Below are positions 26,954 to 34,809 of a stretch of 64,000 nt of DNA, one piece after another. Below the pieces are notes generated by a model, which was given only the letters and a program-made list of their open reading frames with translations, had not been told where the DNA came from and did no database searches. How positions within the stretch are numbered: the stretch's first letter is position 1; each line of letters opens with the position of its first letter. The stretch spans positions 20,347 through 84,346 of the forward strand of contig SCTA01000015.1 in assembly GCA_004322275.1 (NCBI GenBank). The letters are read 5' to 3'. The DNA is from a bacterium. GTDB taxonomy: Bacteria > Desulfobacterota > Deferrisomatia > Deferrisomatales > BM512. The position numbers and the translations under genes are program-made.

Positions 26954-27646
26954 GTGGCGCTTCTTATCGCCCTAGACACCTCCGCGGGTTCCACCGGGGC
27001 CGCACTGGCGGGCGAGGGCAGGGTTCTGGCCTCTTCGCTGACAACCGGCACGGGAAGGCACAGCGAATCTCTCTTTCGTCAGATAGAAGCGGTGCTCGCC
27101 GGGGCGAAAAAAGACAAGCGCGAAATACGCGCCGTAGCCGTTACCCACGGCCCCGGCTCCTTTACCGGCCTTCGGGTCGGGCTGGCGACGGCGAAGGGAT
27201 TGGCCTTCGGGCTTTCGGTAAAGGCCATTGGAGTTTCGAGCCTTCGGGCGCTGGCCCTCGGCGCTGGGGAGTTCGACGGAGTGATCGCCGCCGTGCTCGA
27301 CGCCAGAAAGCAGCAGGTCTACGGCGCACTCTACGACGGGAAGAGTTTTGTTGAGGTTTCCCCCGAAGGAGCCTTCGATCCCGGAGATTTCGCGAAAAAA
27401 GCCCTCGAAACCGGGAAAAAAATCCTCTTTACGGGGTCGGGAACGGGGGCTTACCGGGAGACGTGGAGGGCGGTTCTTGGGGAAAACTTCGCAACCGCTC
27501 CCGAAGAGAAGTGGAATATCGACCCCGGAGTGGTCGCCCTTCTCGGGCTGGCCGCCTTCGAGGCGGGGAGGGGAGTCGACCCCTCGGAACTTCGGCCCGT
27601 CTACCACCGCCTCAGCGAGGCCGAGGAAAAGGCAAGAAAACCGTAA
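26954..27646 (+). CDS. tsaB: tRNA threonylcarbamoyladenosine biosynthesis protein TsaB
   Basis: 230 residues of the ASKHA fold. It partners with TsaD and TsaE in making t6A37 on ANN-decoding tRNAs. LIALDTSAGSTGAAL, RHSESLFRQIEAVL and VTHGPGSFTGLRVGLATAKGLA are diagnostic. The GTG start lies two bases after rseP. It is the last gene of the long plus-strand operon and converges on the thioesterase gene. Confidence 0.93.
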   Translation: MALLIALDTSAGSTGAALAGEGRVLASSLTTGTGRHSESLFRQIEAVLAGAKKDKREIRAVAVTHGPGSFTGLRVGLATAKGLAFGLSVKAIGVSSLRALALGAGEFDGVIAAVLDARKQQVYGALYDGKSFVEVSPEGAFDPGDFAKKALETGKKILFTGSGTGAYRETWRAVLGENFATAPEEKWNIDPGVVALLGLAAFEAGRGVDPSELRPVYHRLSEAEEKARKP

Positions 27647-28072
27647 CTATCGCCGTTTAATTTTTTCTCCCTGAATCATCTCCACGCTTTCCAGCCAACC
27701 TTCCGGTATCGGCATCTTCCTCGATTCCTGAAAATCGTAGAAAACCTGCGTGGATTTTCCGCTCGCCACAGGGAATCCCTCAAGGGCGTGGAGTATCAGA
27801 TACTCGAAGTCGAAGCTCGTCCGCCCCGCTTCGGTGACCTTTATCCCTATCTCTATCATATCCCCCACGAAGACGGGGGTAACGTACTCGCAGGTGATGC
27901 TCGCGATTACGAAATTCACCGATTCCATCGAAATCGAGCCGAGCAGGGCCTTGAGAAAGGCCACCCTCGCCATCTCGAAATAGGTGAGGTAGACGGCGTT
28001 GTTGACGTGGCCCAGAGGGTCGGCGTCTCTCCAGCGGACTTCTACCCGCATGGAGATCGGGAAATCTTTCAT
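27647..28072 (-). CDS. Acyl-CoA thioesterase, 4HBT hot-dog family
   Basis: 141 residues from the ATG at 28072, preceded by AGGAG at a good distance. RVRWRDADPLGHVNNAVYLTYFE-type sequence holds the catalytic aspartate (RDADPLGHVNN) of YbgC/4-hydroxybenzoyl-CoA thioesterases. It hydrolyses acyl-CoA esters in the cytoplasm; the chain specificity is not predictable. A longer frame to 28294 runs through repetitive intergenic DNA and is not supported. The stop is directly adjacent to the tsaB stop on the other strand. Confidence 0.88.
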   Translation of the reverse strand: MKDFPISMRVEVRWRDADPLGHVNNAVYLTYFEMARVAFLKALLGSISMESVNFVIASITCEYVTPVFVGDMIEIGIKVTEAGRTSFDFEYLILHALEGFPVASGKSTQVFYDFQESRKMPIPEGWLESVEMIQGEKIKRR

Positions 28073-28347
28073 GAGTTGTTCTCCTGGACCGGCTTCCTCT
28101 TTCGGCGAAGGGCTGCGTCGTTTCTCAGGCGCGCTCCTCGCCGTATTACACGATACTGTCTTCGTCGCGCGCTTTGCGGCTTGTCCCTCGAAGCTTGAAA
28201 AGCGAAGTGGGAACTCCTTGCCCTTCATCCGAAATAGAAAGCCGGCAGGGAAAATCCTTCTCGCACTTTGGCTCGCGGCAATTTTGCAGACCATATAACG
28301 AAACGGCGTTTTATGTCGAGAGGTTAAAAAATAGTCTTGAAAAGCAT

Positions 28348-28490
28348 AAGAGGCTGTTGAAAAACGTCGGGAGAAGCCCCGATTTCAAGGAGCCGCACAG
28401 CGAGAAGCGAGACATGACCGGGTGTCAGGCGAGCGAGAAGCGAATCGCGACGAAGAAAGCGGGGCTCGCAGCAGTTTTTCAACGCCTCTT
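28348..28490. repeat. 143-bp palindromic element with TTGAAAAAC ends
   Basis: The ends are inverted: AAGAGGCTGTTGAAAAAC (28348-28365) against GTTTTTCAACGCCTCTT (28474-28490). The inner arms are partly complementary (GAAGCCCCGAT left, AGCGGGGCTC right). No ORF is credible inside. It ends four bases before a Fur-like box and so forms the upstream border of the feoAB promoter. It is similar in build to the elements at 8459 and 54244, but not in sequence. Confidence 0.75.
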
Positions 28491-28493
28491 AAA

Positions 28494-28550
28494 GAAAATG
28501 AAAATAATTATCATTAAGCCCTTGACCCGGGACGCCGGACTCGTTATATA
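28494..28550 (+). promoter_or_regulatory. Fur-like box and promoter of feoAB
   Basis: AATGAAAATAATTATCATT (about 28498-28515) matches the inverted ATAAT/ATTAT pattern of Fur boxes. A promoter follows directly: TTGACC (28522-28527), 17-bp spacer, TATATA (28545-28550). The box lies just upstream of the -35. Iron-dependent repression by Fur fits the ferrous iron transport genes downstream. Confidence 0.75.
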
Positions 28551-28618
28551 TGTAATGAAATTCAATATCAATAAGGCGGTCGGGCTGATGCCGCGAACCG
28601 CCGGAACCGGAGCACAAA

Positions 28619-28855
28619 GTGAGCCTTTCCGAACTTAAAAAAGGTCAGGAAGCGATAGTAGAATCGATACCGGAGGGCGATGTCCGCCATCAGCTCCTTC
28701 GTTTCGGGATCGCGCCGGGGACGAAGGTGCTGTGCCATGCGCGGATTCCCTTCGGCCCGATTGTTCTTCGCTTCGGCGGCCAGGAGATAGCCATCGGAAG
28801 AGGGCTGGCCAAATCCCTAAAGGTTCGCCCCGGTTCCCTGAAGAAAGCGGAATAA
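28619..28855 (+). CDS. feoA: Ferrous iron transport protein FeoA
   Basis: A 78-residue SH3-like FeoA protein. The typical pattern is present: LSELKKGQEAIVESI, HQLLRFGIAPGTKV, GPIVLRFGGQEIAIGRGLAKSLKV. It assists FeoB, probably by binding its cytoplasmic domain. The start is a GTG about 70 bp after the Fur-controlled promoter, with no strong ribosome site. feoB follows after five bases. Confidence 0.9.
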   Translation: MSLSELKKGQEAIVESIPEGDVRHQLLRFGIAPGTKVLCHARIPFGPIVLRFGGQEIAIGRGLAKSLKVRPGSLKKAE

Positions 28856-28860
28856 GGTCA

Positions 28861-30717
28861 ATGAGCAATTGTCACTGCAGCGCGGTTGAAGAGCTTTTCC
28901 CCGGAGGACAGAAGAAACTGGTCCTCGTGGGGAACCCCAACGTCGGAAAGTCTGTCTTTTTCGGAGCGTGGAGCGGCCTTTACGTGGAGGTTTCAAACTT
29001 TCCCGGCACCACCGTCGAGGTTATGGGCGGCAAGGCCGGTTCGTGGTCGGTTTACGACACTCCCGGCGTTTACGGCGTCGGCTCCTTCAACGACGAGGAG
29101 CGCGTCGCCAGAGACGTGATACTGGGCGCGGACGTAGTGGTAAACGTCGTCGATTCGACCCACCTCGAAAGAGACCTCTTTCTTACCCTTCAGGTGCTGG
29201 ACATGGGAATTCCCATGGTCGTCGCTCTCAACTTCACCGACGAGGCGAAAGCCAACGGAATAGAGATAGACCTTCCCGCCCTGACTCGCGAGCTTGGCGT
29301 GGAGGTCATCCCCTGCGCCGCCGTGCAGGGCAAGGGGATAGCCGAGGTGCTGGAGGCGGTGGAACGCGCCGTGCCGGGACACCCCACGCCGGAGGTGGAA
29401 AAGAGAGTCACCGCGCTTCTGGACCGGATCGACATGAGGCCGGAGGCGCTGATGGTTGCCGAGGGGGACGAGGTAGTCGCCCTCCGCCACGGCGTCCACC
29501 TGAGCGGCGGTGAAGAGGGCCGGGAGGCTATCTACATTCTTCGCCGGGAGCGGGTGAACAAGCTCGTCGATGAGGTGGTCAAAAGGCCCCACGGGAAAGG
29601 CAGAGTCCGGGATTTCATCGGCCGGATGTGCCTTGAGCCGGTCAGCGGGCTTCTCATACTCGCTATCATGCTTCTTGCCGCCTATCAGGTCGTCGGCGTC
29701 TTCGTCGCGGGCGACATCGTGGCGGTGACCGAGGGCAAGATAATGCAGGGGCTTTACGAGCCCTGGGTAATCGGGACGGTTTCGAGGTGGGTCTCGCCCG
29801 AGAGCTTTCTCGGGGCGATACTCATCGGGGAATTCGGCCTTTTCACGATGACCGTGACCTACCTCTTCGGCCTCCTCCTTCCTCTAGTGGCAGGTTTTTA
29901 CGTCACCCTCTCGCTGCTGGAGGATTCCGGCTACCTCCCGAGGCTCGCGGCCTTCGTCGATCGCATGATGAACGGCATCGGCCTCAACGGCAGGGCGATT
30001 ATCCCGATAATCCTCGGCTTCGGCTGCGTGCAGCTCGGGACCATCACCACGAGGATTCTGGGCTCCCACCGCGAGAGGACGATAGCCACGGCGATACTCA
30101 ACTTCGTCATACCCTGCTCGGCTCAGATAGGCGTCATCACAGGAATGCTCGCTGCGATAGGCGGCGTCTACACCGCCGTCTATGGCGCTTCCATCTTCCT
30201 TTGCCTCGTGATAGTCGGCACCGTGATGGGCAAGGTGGTTCCCGGCGAGACGACCGAGCTTTTGATCGACCTGCCGCCCATGCGCATCCCGAGGCTAGGC
30301 AACATCGCGAGAAAGACCGTGATGAGAACCTTCTTCTTTATGAAGGAAGCCCTGCCGTGGTTCGCCGCAGGCGCGCTTGGCGTCTCCATCCTCCTTCGCA
30401 CCGGAGTCCTCGCGGCCTGGCAGACGGCCCTTTCGCCGCTGACCCAGGGGTGGCTCGGGCTCCCCGGCGAAGCCTCCACGGCCTTCGTCATGGGTATGGT
30501 AAGACGCGATTTCGGAGCGGCGGGGCTAACCTCGCTGTCCCTTTCGCCCTGGCAGACCGTCGTCGCCCTCGTGACCATGACCCTCTTTGTGCCCTGCATA
30601 GCGAGCCTGATGGTTCTTTTCAAGGAGCGCGGAATGAAGCAGGGGATGTATATCTGGGTCAGTTCGTGGATTATCGCTTTTATCGCCGGGGGTATACTGG
30701 CGAGAATAGTACTGTAG
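28861..30717 (+). CDS. feoB: Ferrous iron transport protein FeoB (variant)
   Basis: 618 residues. An N-terminal GTPase domain has G1 GNPNVGKS (24-31), G3 DTPG and G4 NFTD; the membrane domain has about ten helices. It imports Fe(II). The two conserved Cys-containing gate segments differ from the canonical form: FGCVQLGTITTR instead of GFGCNVPAIMATR, and IPCSAQIGVI instead of MSCSARLPVY. It is also shorter than most FeoB proteins (about 700 or more). The N-terminus MSNCHCS has an extra CxC. The ATG at 28861 is preferred over an upstream frame inside feoA. It is followed by a small Cys-rich protein. Confidence 0.9.
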   Translation: MSNCHCSAVEELFPGGQKKLVLVGNPNVGKSVFFGAWSGLYVEVSNFPGTTVEVMGGKAGSWSVYDTPGVYGVGSFNDEERVARDVILGADVVVNVVDSTHLERDLFLTLQVLDMGIPMVVALNFTDEAKANGIEIDLPALTRELGVEVIPCAAVQGKGIAEVLEAVERAVPGHPTPEVEKRVTALLDRIDMRPEALMVAEGDEVVALRHGVHLSGGEEGREAIYILRRERVNKLVDEVVKRPHGKGRVRDFIGRMCLEPVSGLLILAIMLLAAYQVVGVFVAGDIVAVTEGKIMQGLYEPWVIGTVSRWVSPESFLGAILIGEFGLFTMTVTYLFGLLLPLVAGFYVTLSLLEDSGYLPRLAAFVDRMMNGIGLNGRAIIPIILGFGCVQLGTITTRILGSHRERTIATAILNFVIPCSAQIGVITGMLAAIGGVYTAVYGASIFLCLVIVGTVMGKVVPGETTELLIDLPPMRIPRLGNIARKTVMRTFFFMKEALPWFAAGALGVSILLRTGVLAAWQTALSPLTQGWLGLPGEASTAFVMGMVRRDFGAAGLTSLSLSPWQTVVALVTMTLFVPCIASLMVLFKERGMKQGMYIWVSSWIIAFIAGGILARIVL

Positions 30718-30725
30718 GATTAAGG

Positions 30726-30887
30726 ATGTTCTTCGTGAAAAAAGCGGAAGATAAGATTCCGAAAAAGAAAGCCTGCCCCTCCTGCGGCCTTCCCGTCACC
30801 GACCCGCTCTGGCGGATCTGCCCGAGGTGCAGGGCTGAGATATCGCCCTGCGTGGGCTGCGCCGATTGCGGAGCCTGCAAAAGGTAA
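30726..30887 (+). CDS. Small Cys-rich zinc-ribbon protein downstream of feoB
   Basis: 53 residues with nine cysteines: CPSCG, CPRC, and CVGCADCGAC, so two zinc-ribbon knuckles plus a Cys cluster at the C-terminus. AGGA lies just ahead of the ATG, eight bases after feoB. The usual FeoB-associated Cys-rich protein family (FeoB_associated) is a membrane protein, and this one has no membrane helix, so it is either a distinct partner or a general zinc-ribbon protein. Binding Fe or Zn is likely; the role is unknown. Confidence 0.7.
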   Translation: MFFVKKAEDKIPKKKACPSCGLPVTDPLWRICPRCRAEISPCVGCADCGACKR

Positions 30888-30922
30888 GACCGCCGCTTCA
30901 TCCCGTTCTGACGCATCGCTCA

Positions 30923-31768
30923 TCACGGTTCCCTGCATTGGCCCGGGGAGCGGACGTTTACGGGGGCGTTGAACTGGAAGCTCATGCCCACGGTGGCGGT
31001 CCAGTCGGGGGCTTTTCCCGCAAGGCCGAGGCCGAATCCGAGGTCGATTCCCACGACGCGCCACGGAAAGCTAAGTCCCGCGCTGGCCGAAAGACGGTTG
31101 TTGCCGTACTTGCTGTAGTTCAGTCCGTCGATTCCGAGTCCCGCGTTTACCCCTCCGCCGAAGTCGTAAATTCCCACCAGATTGTAGACAAGCACGTCGT
31201 CCTGATTCGTGGCGGCGGAATGGGGCTCTCCCAGTATCGCGAAATCGGCGTTGACCACGGTCAGGAAGCTTCCTGCCTTCTTTGCCGCAGCCAGACCTAT
31301 GGAGAAATCGGTTTCGTCGGTGCCGAACCCCTTCTCGTCGTCGGCGTTTGGCAGTTTGACCGCGAGCTTTAGCCCCAACGCAACATTCCGGGCGTCTGTT
31401 CCCAAGGGGGTGAAGAGTCCCGAGATGGTCGCGTCTCCCGACCCGTACTCGCTGCTTTGCCCTTCCTGTTCGAGATAGAGAAGAGGGTAGCTCAGATGAA
31501 TTTCGGAGTTGGGCGCTACGGCGATCACTGAACGGATCGAGGGCAGTTCGGCCACTTTGCGGTTTCTGTCCTCGTCGTCGAAGATCAGGTGGTCGCGGTG
31601 AAAGTAGCTCGCGCCGAGGCGCAGATTTATCTCTCCCCCTTCCATCGGCATGGGGGCGAGCGCCGAAAAGGGGTAGAGCGGGGCGGCGGCGCAGGGAGCG
31701 GCGGTCAGCAGGAGCAGAAGGGCGAGCGACCGGCGCTTTTCAAGCCTGAGAATGGGTAGTAGTGCCAT
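30923..31768 (-). CDS. Exported outer-membrane beta-barrel protein
   Basis: 281 residues from the ATG at 31768. A signal peptide ends around AAPCAAAPLYPFS. The rest alternates polar and hydrophobic residues with many Gly and aromatic ends (LRLGASYFHRDHL, VALGLKLAVKLPN, VNAGLGIDGLNYSKYGNNRL), ending in an aromatic C-terminal strand. It resembles the MetA-pathway/alpha-amylase-like outer membrane group of unknown transport role. A TTG start 45 bp upstream is possible but has no ribosome site. It converges on the feo operon. Confidence 0.72.
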   Translation of the reverse strand: MALLPILRLEKRRSLALLLLLTAAPCAAAPLYPFSALAPMPMEGGEINLRLGASYFHRDHLIFDDEDRNRKVAELPSIRSVIAVAPNSEIHLSYPLLYLEQEGQSSEYGSGDATISGLFTPLGTDARNVALGLKLAVKLPNADDEKGFGTDETDFSIGLAAAKKAGSFLTVVNADFAILGEPHSAATNQDDVLVYNLVGIYDFGGGVNAGLGIDGLNYSKYGNNRLSASAGLSFPWRVVGIDLGFGLGLAGKAPDWTATVGMSFQFNAPVNVRSPGQCREP

Positions 31769-32104
31769 TGCTCTCTTACCTGTGCTCCTGTAATAGAAGA
31801 ACTTTCCAGCCAATACTTATCAAAACAAATGCAGCCGGGGGTTAACCGGCACGGAATCACACTTGATAGAAGCATAACAAAGAAATTCCGACTTGAAAGT
31901 CGCCCAGGCGTGGATGGCTCGCCAAATCCCACTGAATTCATTAGTTTATATATCATGTAATATTATTGGCGCGTCATTCTGTCACCAAAGTTTCAGGGCT
32001 CGCTCGGGCCGCTGTATTTTTTCGCGTAACGGTGTAAAATGAAATTCAGGATGGTTCATCTGGCAGGGCAGACGTCCGGGGCGCTGCCTTCAAAGGAGAA
32101 ACCC
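31769..32104. other. Divergent intergenic region
   Basis: 336 bp between an outer-membrane protein gene (minus) and the FGE-fold lipoprotein gene (plus). TATATCATGTAATATTAT near 31948-31965 is AT-rich and may hold promoter elements for both. No ORF or RNA is recognised. Confidence 0.35.
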
Positions 32105-33283
32105 GTGGGGAAAAGAATGTTCTCGTTCGCGTTGTTGCTCGTCCTTTCAGTCGGACTTGCCGGGTGCATTCCCACCGAAGGCGATTACAGCGGTATTGGC
32201 GTGTCTCTTGGCGAAGGCCCTCCTGACAGCAACGAACCCGACACCACCCCTCCCTATATCTCATCAAAATATCCCGCGGACGGGGCCGCCTACGTTTCCG
32301 TATCCGGGGCTCCTTCGGTCACTTTTTCAAAGGTGGTGGATCCAGCCACGGTAAACTCTCAGACCTTCACCCTGACAAGACCAGCATGGGGTGGGGGGCT
32401 GCCCGTGGAGGGGTCCGTAACCCTGAGAAATAACGAATGGACTTCGACCCCGGTCGCCTGCTTCATTCCTGCCGGGAACCTTGCGCCCGGCACCAACTAC
32501 ACCGCAAGAATAACCACCGGGGTCAAGGACACGTCGGGAAACCGTTTGGCCGAGGAGAAGGTGTGGTCCTTCACCACTGATTTCAGTGATGCTTTTTACT
32601 CGGACCCGGTTCCCCCGGAAGAGTTCATCCTGCTTTCGCCGGGAACTTTCACGATGTATTTTCAATTTTCCTCTCCTGAAAATATCACCCTGACCAAGTG
32701 GTTTTACATGGGCAAAAGGGAGATCACGGTCGCGCAGTGGGAAGCGGTAACCGGGTACTTCCCGGGCTATGTGTACTCGTACGTGGGCTACGTGGGCGAT
32801 ACTCAACTCCCCGCGGCGAACGTAAGCTGGAACGAAGTTCAGGATTTCATAGCTGCCCTGAACGGAATGACGGGCAGGACTTACAGGCTTCCCACCGAGG
32901 CGGAATGGGAATTTGCGGCAAGCGGGGGGCGGAACCCCACTGGTTACGAATACGCGGGAAGCGACAACCCGGATGAAGTGGCCTGGTATGAAGGCAACAG
33001 CGGCGGCAGAGCACACCCCGTCGGGAGGAAGCACCCCACATATCAACAGTTCTACGACATGAGCGGAAACGTTCACGAGTGGGTGAACGATTGGTATTCA
33101 TATTCATTCGATAATTTCAGCGGGCACACAGACCCCACGGGGCCTTCTACCGGCGCTGTCAGGGTTTTGCGCGGAGGGGCCTTCAATTCCCCCATCTACG
33201 GCATCACTGTGCGGTCCCGCGGTTATGGGGATCCCGCCAAGGGATACCCAAACAGGGGTTTCCGGCTCGTGCTGGAACAGTAG
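32105..33283 (+). CDS. Lipoprotein with Ig-like and FGE-sulfatase domains
   Basis: 392 residues from a GTG at 32105 with AAAGGAG in front. The lipobox is LSVGLAGC. Residues about 45-155 form a Big_5-like Ig domain (TPPYISSKYPADGAAYVSVS, SFTTDF). Residues about 165-392 match the formylglycine-generating-enzyme sulfatase fold: REITVAQWEAVTG, YRLPTEAEWEFAASGG, NVHEWVNDWY, VLRGGAFNS, NRGFRLVLE. The catalytic cysteines of true FGE are absent, so it is probably a binding or structural protein on the cell surface. An earlier in-frame ATG at 32039 would break the signal peptide layout. Confidence 0.82.
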   Translation: MGKRMFSFALLLVLSVGLAGCIPTEGDYSGIGVSLGEGPPDSNEPDTTPPYISSKYPADGAAYVSVSGAPSVTFSKVVDPATVNSQTFTLTRPAWGGGLPVEGSVTLRNNEWTSTPVACFIPAGNLAPGTNYTARITTGVKDTSGNRLAEEKVWSFTTDFSDAFYSDPVPPEEFILLSPGTFTMYFQFSSPENITLTKWFYMGKREITVAQWEAVTGYFPGYVYSYVGYVGDTQLPAANVSWNEVQDFIAALNGMTGRTYRLPTEAEWEFAASGGRNPTGYEYAGSDNPDEVAWYEGNSGGRAHPVGRKHPTYQQFYDMSGNVHEWVNDWYSYSFDNFSGHTDPTGPSTGAVRVLRGGAFNSPIYGITVRSRGYGDPAKGYPNRGFRLVLEQ

Positions 33284-33317
33284 GCTTTTTCAAAGGTAGC
33301 CCGCTCAGGTGCTGGAA

Positions 33318-34139
33318 CTACTTCAGCCGCCTCGATGCCAGCCGTTTCAACTCTTCCGTCAGCCGGGGCGGGAGTCCCAGCTTTTCAACTGTTTTTGTGA
33401 ATTCCAGCTTCCCGTTTCCGCCGAGGTAGCCGTTAAGTCTGGCCGCCGCGGTGGAGGAGAGAAAGTCGGCCTCGCTCCGGTAGCGCTCCCGAAGCGCCCT
33501 GTAAAAGTCCGTGTTCTGGCGGAGGTAGTATTTCTGGTGGTAGTCCTCGGCGGGAGTGAAGGAGCTGACCAGTTCGACTTCGGTCTTCACCTCTTTGCCC
33601 TCCCTTTCCCCAAGGGCTTTCAGGAAGGCTTTGGCGCGCCCGAGCTGTTCTTCGTTCGCTGAGAAGACGGCGTTTCGGTACTGCTTCGGCCCCGATTCGG
33701 TGAAAGGGTCATGGCTTTTTGCAAAGACCTGAAGGAGGATCTCATAGGAGATTTTAGCGGGGTCGAAGACGACCAGCACGGTTTCGGTGTGGTCGCCGAG
33801 GAAGTTGTAGGTGGGCTTTCCCTTCGTGCCTCCCGTGTACCCGGCGACGGTGGCGACTACTCCCTCGATGCTCCCGAACCGGGAGTCTACTCCCCAGAAT
33901 CAGCCGAGGCCAAACTGGGCGATCTCGACCTTCGCGGGGCGCTCCGTGTCGAGGGGCGCGAGTTCCGGCGTGTTAAAGCTCTTTATGTCCGCCGCCCTCG
34001 CGAGCACCTCCTCGACGCTCACCGAGCCAGCCGAAAACCCTCCGGGGAAGGCGCTGCAGACCGGGGAACCTCCGAAAGCGGTGGAGACCGCCGAGGCGAG
34101 AAGGAGGAACAGGAGGAGGACCGCCCAAAGAGGGTTCAT
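33318..34139 (-). CDS. msrA: Peptide-methionine (S)-S-oxide reductase MsrA, probable selenoprotein
   Basis: One frame of 273 residues read through a UGA at 33902-33900. The UGA stands exactly where MsrA has its catalytic Cys: FGLG-U80-FWGVD. Both sides are in frame (120 codons from the start to the downstream block), and all 40 codons after the UGA are MsrA sequence, with AGYTGG, GDHTETV, and later [11 protein letters not shown] signal peptide ([19 protein letters not shown]) sends it to the periplasm. There is no Cys after U80, so no classical resolving Cys, as in known Sec-containing MsrA proteins. A SECIS-like hairpin follows the UGA by 14 nt. The start overlaps the msrB stop (ATGA). A nonsense mutation or sequencing error is the alternative. 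Confidence 0.88.
33871..33885 (-). promoter_or_regulatory. Bacterial SECIS-like hairpin in msrA
   Basis: Read on the minus strand, CTCCC-GGTTC-GGGAG (or a six-pair stem with GTT loop) starts 14 nt after the UGA. The GA/TC flank can extend it past a small bulge. Bacterial SECIS elements lie just after the UGA with a G in the first positions of a small apical loop for SelB, and this one fits. The stem is coding sequence (SRFGS). Confidence 0.7.
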
Positions 34140-34666
34140 TTGTCTTTAGCCTTCGGGGTGAAATTCAGCGCCGCCGAGTTCATGCAGTAGCGAAGGCCGG
34201 TAGGCGGGGGGCCGTCGTCGAAGACGTGGCCGAGGTGCGCTTCGCACCTTCTGCATACTACTTCGGTGCGGGTGGTAAAAAAGCCCTTGTCGACCCGCGT
34301 CAGGATGTTTTCGGGGGCGATGGGCGCCCAGAAGCTGGGCCAGCCCGTGCCGGATTCAAACTTGGTGGCGGAGTCGAAGAGATCGGTTCCGCACGCTATG
34401 CACGAATAGATTCCCTCCTCGTGGTTGTTCCAGTATTTCCCGCTGTGGGGCCTTTCCGTTCCAGCCTCCCGCGTGACGTTGAAGGCCTCCGGCGAGAGGC
34501 GCTCTCTCCACTCCTTCTCGGAGAGACGGAGCGGCTCGGCCTCGTAAAACTTCTTGTCGGCGGCGGAGTAGAGGCGGAGCGTCCCGGCGGTCTTTTCGCC
34601 GGAAAAGGAAAGGGACGAGGAAAAGCACAAAATCCCGAAGAGGGCTATCACGAGAACTTCTTTCAT
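34136..34666 (-). CDS. msrB: Peptide-methionine (R)-S-oxide reductase MsrB
   Basis: 176 residues from the ATG at 34666, which has AAGGAGG in front. A signal peptide ([18 protein letters not shown]) sends it to the periplasm. The MsrB domain has its two zinc CxxC pairs (CIACG, CRRC), SGTGWPSFW, and catalytic Cys in [11 protein letters not shown]. It reduces methionine-R-sulfoxide, complementing MsrA. It is the first gene of the msrB-msrA pair, which overlap by four bases. Catalytic position here is Cys, unlike the partner's UGA. Confidence 0.93.
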   Translation of the reverse strand: MKEVLVIALFGILCFSSSLSFSGEKTAGTLRLYSAADKKFYEAEPLRLSEKEWRERLSPEAFNVTREAGTERPHSGKYWNNHEEGIYSCIACGTDLFDSATKFESGTGWPSFWAPIAPENILTRVDKGFFTTRTEVVCRRCEAHLGHVFDDGPPPTGLRYCMNSAALNFTPKAKDK

Positions 34667-34809
34667 CAGGAGCCTCCTTTCAAAAAACAGGGCCTGATGA
34701 AAATATGCCATAGATTTGTGAGTTTGCAGGAAGCGGAATAGATAATTTAAGACTGCTGAAAGCCGTATCCAACTCCAGGCAAACTATTTCGCCGAAATAG
34801 GAAGCCGGT

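Noticed and set aside
33900..34139. msrA as a pseudogene made of two fragments
   Set aside because: The frame is otherwise intact with conserved residues throughout, the stop is UGA exactly at the catalytic Cys codon, and a SECIS-like hairpin follows.
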